From the NCBI GenBank assembly GCA_018401465.1, contig JAGYKE010000005.1:806001-870000 (forward strand): a stretch of 64,000 nucleotides of DNA, read 5' to 3'. Every line of letters starts with the position of its first letter. The stretch's first letter is position 1. The position numbers and the translations under genes are program-made. Shown one piece after another: positions 61,089-64,000 of this stretch. The stretch comes from Aestuariivita sp. Lineage in GTDB: Bacteria; Pseudomonadota; Alphaproteobacteria; Rhodobacterales; Rhodobacteraceae. The notes under the pieces are model-generated. The model was not told the origin of the DNA. It ran no database searches and worked only from the letters and a program-made list of their open reading frames with translations.

Positions 61089-62804
61089 TCACCAGGACAG
61101 ACCTACGCCTGCGGAGTACACAGGTTCGAACCCGCGGCTGCCGGTGGCCGCGGAAAACTGGAACATCGCATGATCGCCGACATATGCCCGTCCTCCGATG
61201 GCAAGGGCCTCATAGCCCATATGTGATCCAAGCCCGACACCGAAGGATGCGCTATGGCCTAAACGGATCTGGGGGATGGCGGACATCGCCGCAGTTGCGG
61301 CGATGGCGCTTGCAAACTGCCCGATGTTCACGGCGTCGAACTCGCCGGTACCATCCAGAACACCTGTAACCGAGATCGGCGCGCCTGTCCCGCTCGAGAA
61401 AGACGCCCCTGAATTCGTTATCGTCATGTTGTTGCCATTCGTGCCGCCGGTGAGCGCGGCTGACGAATCCCTTAAGGCCAGAGACGAAGACCCGGCCAGC
61501 ATTGTTGTCTGTGTACTTGCGTTGCTGTTGCCCACAGTCGTGGTGGTCGGCGCGGTGCCACCACCGATCAGCGTGGAAACACGTCCTTGGCCATAGTTGG
61601 AGCCGATCTCATTCTCGACACTCGAGTTGGCGCCGGAGGTTGCCGCGGCGGTTCCAAAGGTGTTGCCTACCGTTCCGTCACCCGTGTTCATTCCGTACTG
61701 GTTATCGATGGTACCGGCGCCACTATTGCCGCCCTGGGTGTTGTACATGGTCTCGTTGATCGCCGGTGCGGCGTTGACCATCTGGATCCCGTAGTCTGTA
61801 AGGATGATGGCCGTGCCTCGTGTCGGGTCACCATTACCGTAGCTGGTGGATTGCACCCTTACATCAGCCCAGTTTGGTGCTGCCACGGCGGTTGTCGGGT
61901 CGTAAGTAGCCCCGTTCTGGCCACTACCTGTCACAAGGACCCCGACATTCGAGCTGTTGGCACCGGTCACAGTGCCGCTGATCGTGATGGCCGGATCCAA
62001 ACCGGTCTGTCCAGATGTGACCTGAACTGCGTTGCCGCCTGCCTGGACAATTGTCTGTTGCGTATAGGCCGTTGATGAGGAGCCGAGAGCGGTATTCACC
62101 GAGGTTGTGCCGGCGTCGGTGGTCGTTTGCAGCACCGTCGCGGCAGTGCCGCCAGCTGAACCGGAAATGGTGAGCGTGGTGCCGTTGCCAGCGTCCCCGT
62201 CATCGAGGGTCAGGACGCCTGAGTTCGTACCACCTCGAAGCACGGTGCGCCCGGATGCCATTGTTAGGCCATTGTTATCCCCAACGATGGTGGTGCCGCC
62301 AGCCGTCGTGCCGTTCGTATCGAAACGGAAGGTGTTATCGACTGCAAGGGTCCCGCCGATGACGGTATTCCCGGTATCATTTGCCACGGAGAAGTTTTCG
62401 CCCTCGATGCCGCCGTTAACATCCAAAAGGCCATTCGCTGTGGTTTCTCCTCCGATCGTCAGGGTCGATGACCCGGCAATCGTCGTGTTGCGGTTCATTA
62501 CCACCGAATTAGTTTCGACTCTGAGTTGCGCCGCCGTTCCCGGATCCGTTCCAGCCACGTTGCTGCCATAACCATTGTAGTCACTTCCCACCACCACGGC
62601 GAACAATCCCGGGCCGTCACCATCGGAGTCGGCGTTTACCACAATTGCATCGGTGCTGTCTGCTCCCGCAGAGTTGTACCCTCTCCCGGCACAGACCTCT
62701 GTCAGATCTGGGCAGGGGCCCGCCTCAGCGGTACCCACAGACAGGATCAGTACCATTGCCGATCCCGAAAGAAAGAAGTGTCTGGATGCCGGTCTCATCG
62801 TCAT
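61089..62804 (-). CDS. Trimeric autotransporter adhesin (YadA-type anchor)
   Basis: A 571-residue secreted protein. A signal peptide (FFLSGSAMVLILSVGTAEAG) is followed by a Ser/Thr/Gly-rich passenger of repetitive strands (TTIAGSSTLTIGGETTANGL; GTTLTISGSAGGTAATVLQT). The C-terminus is the YadA anchor: helix AVNIGQFASAIAATAAMSAI, then four strands with SASFGVGLGSHMGYEALAIG, ending AGVGLSW (aromatic end). It would trimerise and display on the outer membrane. It follows the secreted-partner gene without a gap. Confidence 0.85.
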   Translation of the reverse strand: MTMRPASRHFFLSGSAMVLILSVGTAEAGPCPDLTEVCAGRGYNSAGADSTDAIVVNADSDGDGPGLFAVVVGSDYNGYGSNVAGTDPGTAAQLRVETNSVVMNRNTTIAGSSTLTIGGETTANGLLDVNGGIEGENFSVANDTGNTVIGGTLAVDNTFRFDTNGTTAGGTTIVGDNNGLTMASGRTVLRGGTNSGVLTLDDGDAGNGTTLTISGSAGGTAATVLQTTTDAGTTSVNTALGSSSTAYTQQTIVQAGGNAVQVTSGQTGLDPAITISGTVTGANSSNVGVLVTGSGQNGATYDPTTAVAAPNWADVRVQSTSYGNGDPTRGTAIILTDYGIQMVNAAPAINETMYNTQGGNSGAGTIDNQYGMNTGDGTVGNTFGTAAATSGANSSVENEIGSNYGQGRVSTLIGGGTAPTTTTVGNSNASTQTTMLAGSSSLALRDSSAALTGGTNGNNMTITNSGASFSSGTGAPISVTGVLDGTGEFDAVNIGQFASAIAATAAMSAIPQIRLGHSASFGVGLGSHMGYEALAIGGRAYVGDHAMFQFSAATGSRGFEPVYSAGVGLSW

Positions 62805-63422
62805 TCAGTCTGTCCCTGTGATGATTTCCGTCTGGATCCGCGAGCATCCATCGGATGTTGGTGAAAGTCGAACAACTGCGCCTTTGGCCAGCCGTGCGAT
62901 ATAGTGGCCGCTTGCATCCAGCTCGACGAACTCGCGACCTTCTTCGCGGGTTGATCGTTGATCGCAGCTCGTGTTCAGTGCGGTTTCGATGCGGTAACTG
63001 GCAGGACAGCCCGGCGCTCCAAGCGCGAATATCATCTCACCGACAGCATGATCGCCCCCGGTGGGAACTAGTAGGGTTACACCTACAAGGCCGCTAGATC
63101 CTGACGGCTGGTTCACAACGAACACCTGCCCAGGCGTGCTGCCGCCCAGAAAAGACGCAACCTCGTTCGCCCTGCGGGCGCAATCGAACCAGCCATTGGA
63201 GGTAAAGTAGACGGCCAAGTCGTGCACAGCAGCGGCACCTGCCCCTGAAGATTGTGCGGCGGCTGCAACAGGTGACGTGCACAAGACCCCTGCGCAAATG
63301 GCACTCAACAGCGCCTCACGCTTCGGCGTGGCGACAAGGAAGGCAAAGCTGCAGGACCCGTTGAACATGCTACCTTGTATTACAATCGACATTGGTAAGG
63401 TTTTTTTGTCTGTTATTGACAC
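62805..63422 (-). CDS. Secreted protein encoded with the autotransporter
   Basis: A 205-residue protein with a long N-terminal region and a likely signal sequence ending VLCTSPVAAAAQ; the true start may be one of two later ATGs, such as MFNGSCSFAFL. Four or more cysteines in the mature part (WFDCARRANE, GAPGCPASYR, NTSCDQRST) suggest disulfides. Its stop (TGA) directly precedes the autotransporter ATG, so the two are an operon. Function unknown. Confidence 0.6.
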   Translation of the reverse strand: MSITDKKTLPMSIVIQGSMFNGSCSFAFLVATPKREALLSAICAGVLCTSPVAAAAQSSGAGAAAVHDLAVYFTSNGWFDCARRANEVASFLGGSTPGQVFVVNQPSGSSGLVGVTLLVPTGGDHAVGEMIFALGAPGCPASYRIETALNTSCDQRSTREEGREFVELDASGHYIARLAKGAVVRLSPTSDGCSRIQTEIITGTD

Positions 63423-63522
63423 ATAACTGCTTCACCCACTGCAGCAATTACTCTTTCGAGCAGAGCGACATCATTCGACAATGTCCAAGCGTGTGAGCCG
63501 GCAGGGTGTTGAACTGCGACGG

Positions 63523-63910
63523 TGTCAACGGCGGAGCAAAAATGGGCCACGGGGCGGCGCAAAACTGGGCCACTTTGGATTTGAGCGAGACGTGGGAGAT
63601 GGGCGCGGCCAGTCAGCCGGGCTCTTCATGTAGCTGGCGGGTGACTGGCCGCCTTGGACTGTCAGGTCCAAGTCTGGGCTATGTATCAATGGTTGTTGTC
63701 GTCGGGCTTGCGCGCACGACTTTGAGCCAGGCGATAGCTTTCGCCGTTCATCTCGAGGATGTTAACATGGTGGGTCAATCGGTCGAGAAGCGCGCCGGTC
63801 AGCCGCTCTGTTCTGAAGGTTTCGGTCCATTCATCGAAGGGCAGATTGCTGGTGATCAGCGTGGCGCGGATGCGAGTGCCGTCCGGCTGGATCTTCGAGA
63901 CCAGGCAGCG
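63523..63910 (-). mobile_element. IS21 remnant with large internal deletion
   Basis: Begins with the same left end TGTCAACGGCGGAGCAAAAA as the complete element. It retains the last 60 or so codons of istB (63,686-63,865; ITSNLPFDEWTETFRTERLT, about 90% identical) and is joined at about 63,865, across a GCG-rich short homology, to a 46-base internal istA piece (SKIQPDGTRIR). The right end is lost. Orientation equals that of the complete copy. Confidence 0.85.
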
Positions 63911-63912
63911 AG

Positions 63913-63998
63913 AGCGGGCACACGCCTTGGTCGTTACGCCAGATGATCTTGATCGGATCACTCCGCAGACCGTGGAAGCCAAATATGTGCCCGGCGAA
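63913..63998 (-). pseudogene. IS66-family TnpB fragment at window edge
   Basis: The minus strand reads FAGHIFGFHGLRSDPIKIIW followed by RNDQGVCPL, which matches the IS66 TnpB core (usually GHLFVFRGRRGDLIKVIWxDGQGxCL). It directly abuts the IS21 deletion derivative, and its remainder may continue beyond the window. It is too short to be intact here. Confidence 0.6.
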
Positions 63999-64000
63999 AA

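Noticed and set aside
31258-63910. Composite transposon bounded by two IS21 copies
   Set aside because: The second copy has lost its right end and most transposase sequence, and IS21 composite transposition is not the norm. Treated as direct repeats that may recombine, not as a mobile unit.

Overview
The window reads as a high-GC alphaproteobacterium of the order Rhodobacterales (Roseobacter/Paracoccus-like). Grounds are strong G/C at third codon positions, the trpF - small conserved gene - trpB order, the ptsP/lysC pairing, the pth/rplY pairing, the gene families present and a thiMED salvage operon behind a TPP riboswitch. No rRNA or CRISPR array was seen; one tRNA (Ser, GCU) is present.

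Bases 1 to about 30,700 are mostly ordinary chromosome: ptsP (3' end outside the window), SDR, DUF1178, Nudix, EcsC and GNAT genes, a flavin reductase, the purine/methionine salvage pair mtnP-apt, a FAD-linked oxidase, rpsA, ihfB, trpF/trpB, pth/rplY, lldD, trpA, ychF, tRNA-Ser and thiM-thiE-thiD-SDR. The exception lies just upstream of ptsP. An intact lysC start (about 38 codons) runs into roughly 1.1 kb of AT-rich, bacterially atypical DNA that fills almost exactly the space lysC should occupy. This is either an assembly or contamination artefact or a strange insertion.

From 30,835 the window is accessory. A remnant of a recombinase-associated gene is followed by a complete IS21-family element (31,258-33,790), which abuts a decapitated phage tail gene. 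Then comes an almost complete siphophage-type tail and lysis module (33,793-50,050): tail tube, tail assembly chaperone with a canonical A AAA AAC -1 frameshift site, tape measure, distal tail and hub genes, a peptidase-like protein, a host-specificity (J-like) protein, holin, endolysin, overlapping i- and o-spanins, and a fibre cluster. No capsid, portal, terminase, integrase or repressor gene is visible. Three cargo loci sit on the opposite strand at junctions in the tail gene row: a small two-TM protein, a HigBA toxin-antitoxin pair and a VapBC-like pair. This headless, cargo-carrying, otherwise intact module is the most interesting part of the window; it could be a tailocin-like particle or a decaying prophage.

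Bases 50,062-60,651 hold a catabolic island: an acyl-CoA synthetase, biotin carboxylase and carboxyltransferase operon, a divergent stand-alone 74-residue biotin carrier protein, a GntR/FadR-type regulator, an amidohydrolase, a quinone-oxidoreductase-like dehydrogenase and a DctPQM TRAP transporter. The same ATTGT-N2-ACAAT inverted repeat lies in both divergent promoter regions, suggesting a single GntR regulon. Bases 61,089-63,422 encode a trimeric autotransporter (YadA-type anchor) and a secreted partner. The window ends in a deleted IS21 copy fused to an IS66 tnpB fragment, so two same-orientation IS21 sequences bracket about 30 kb of accessory DNA.
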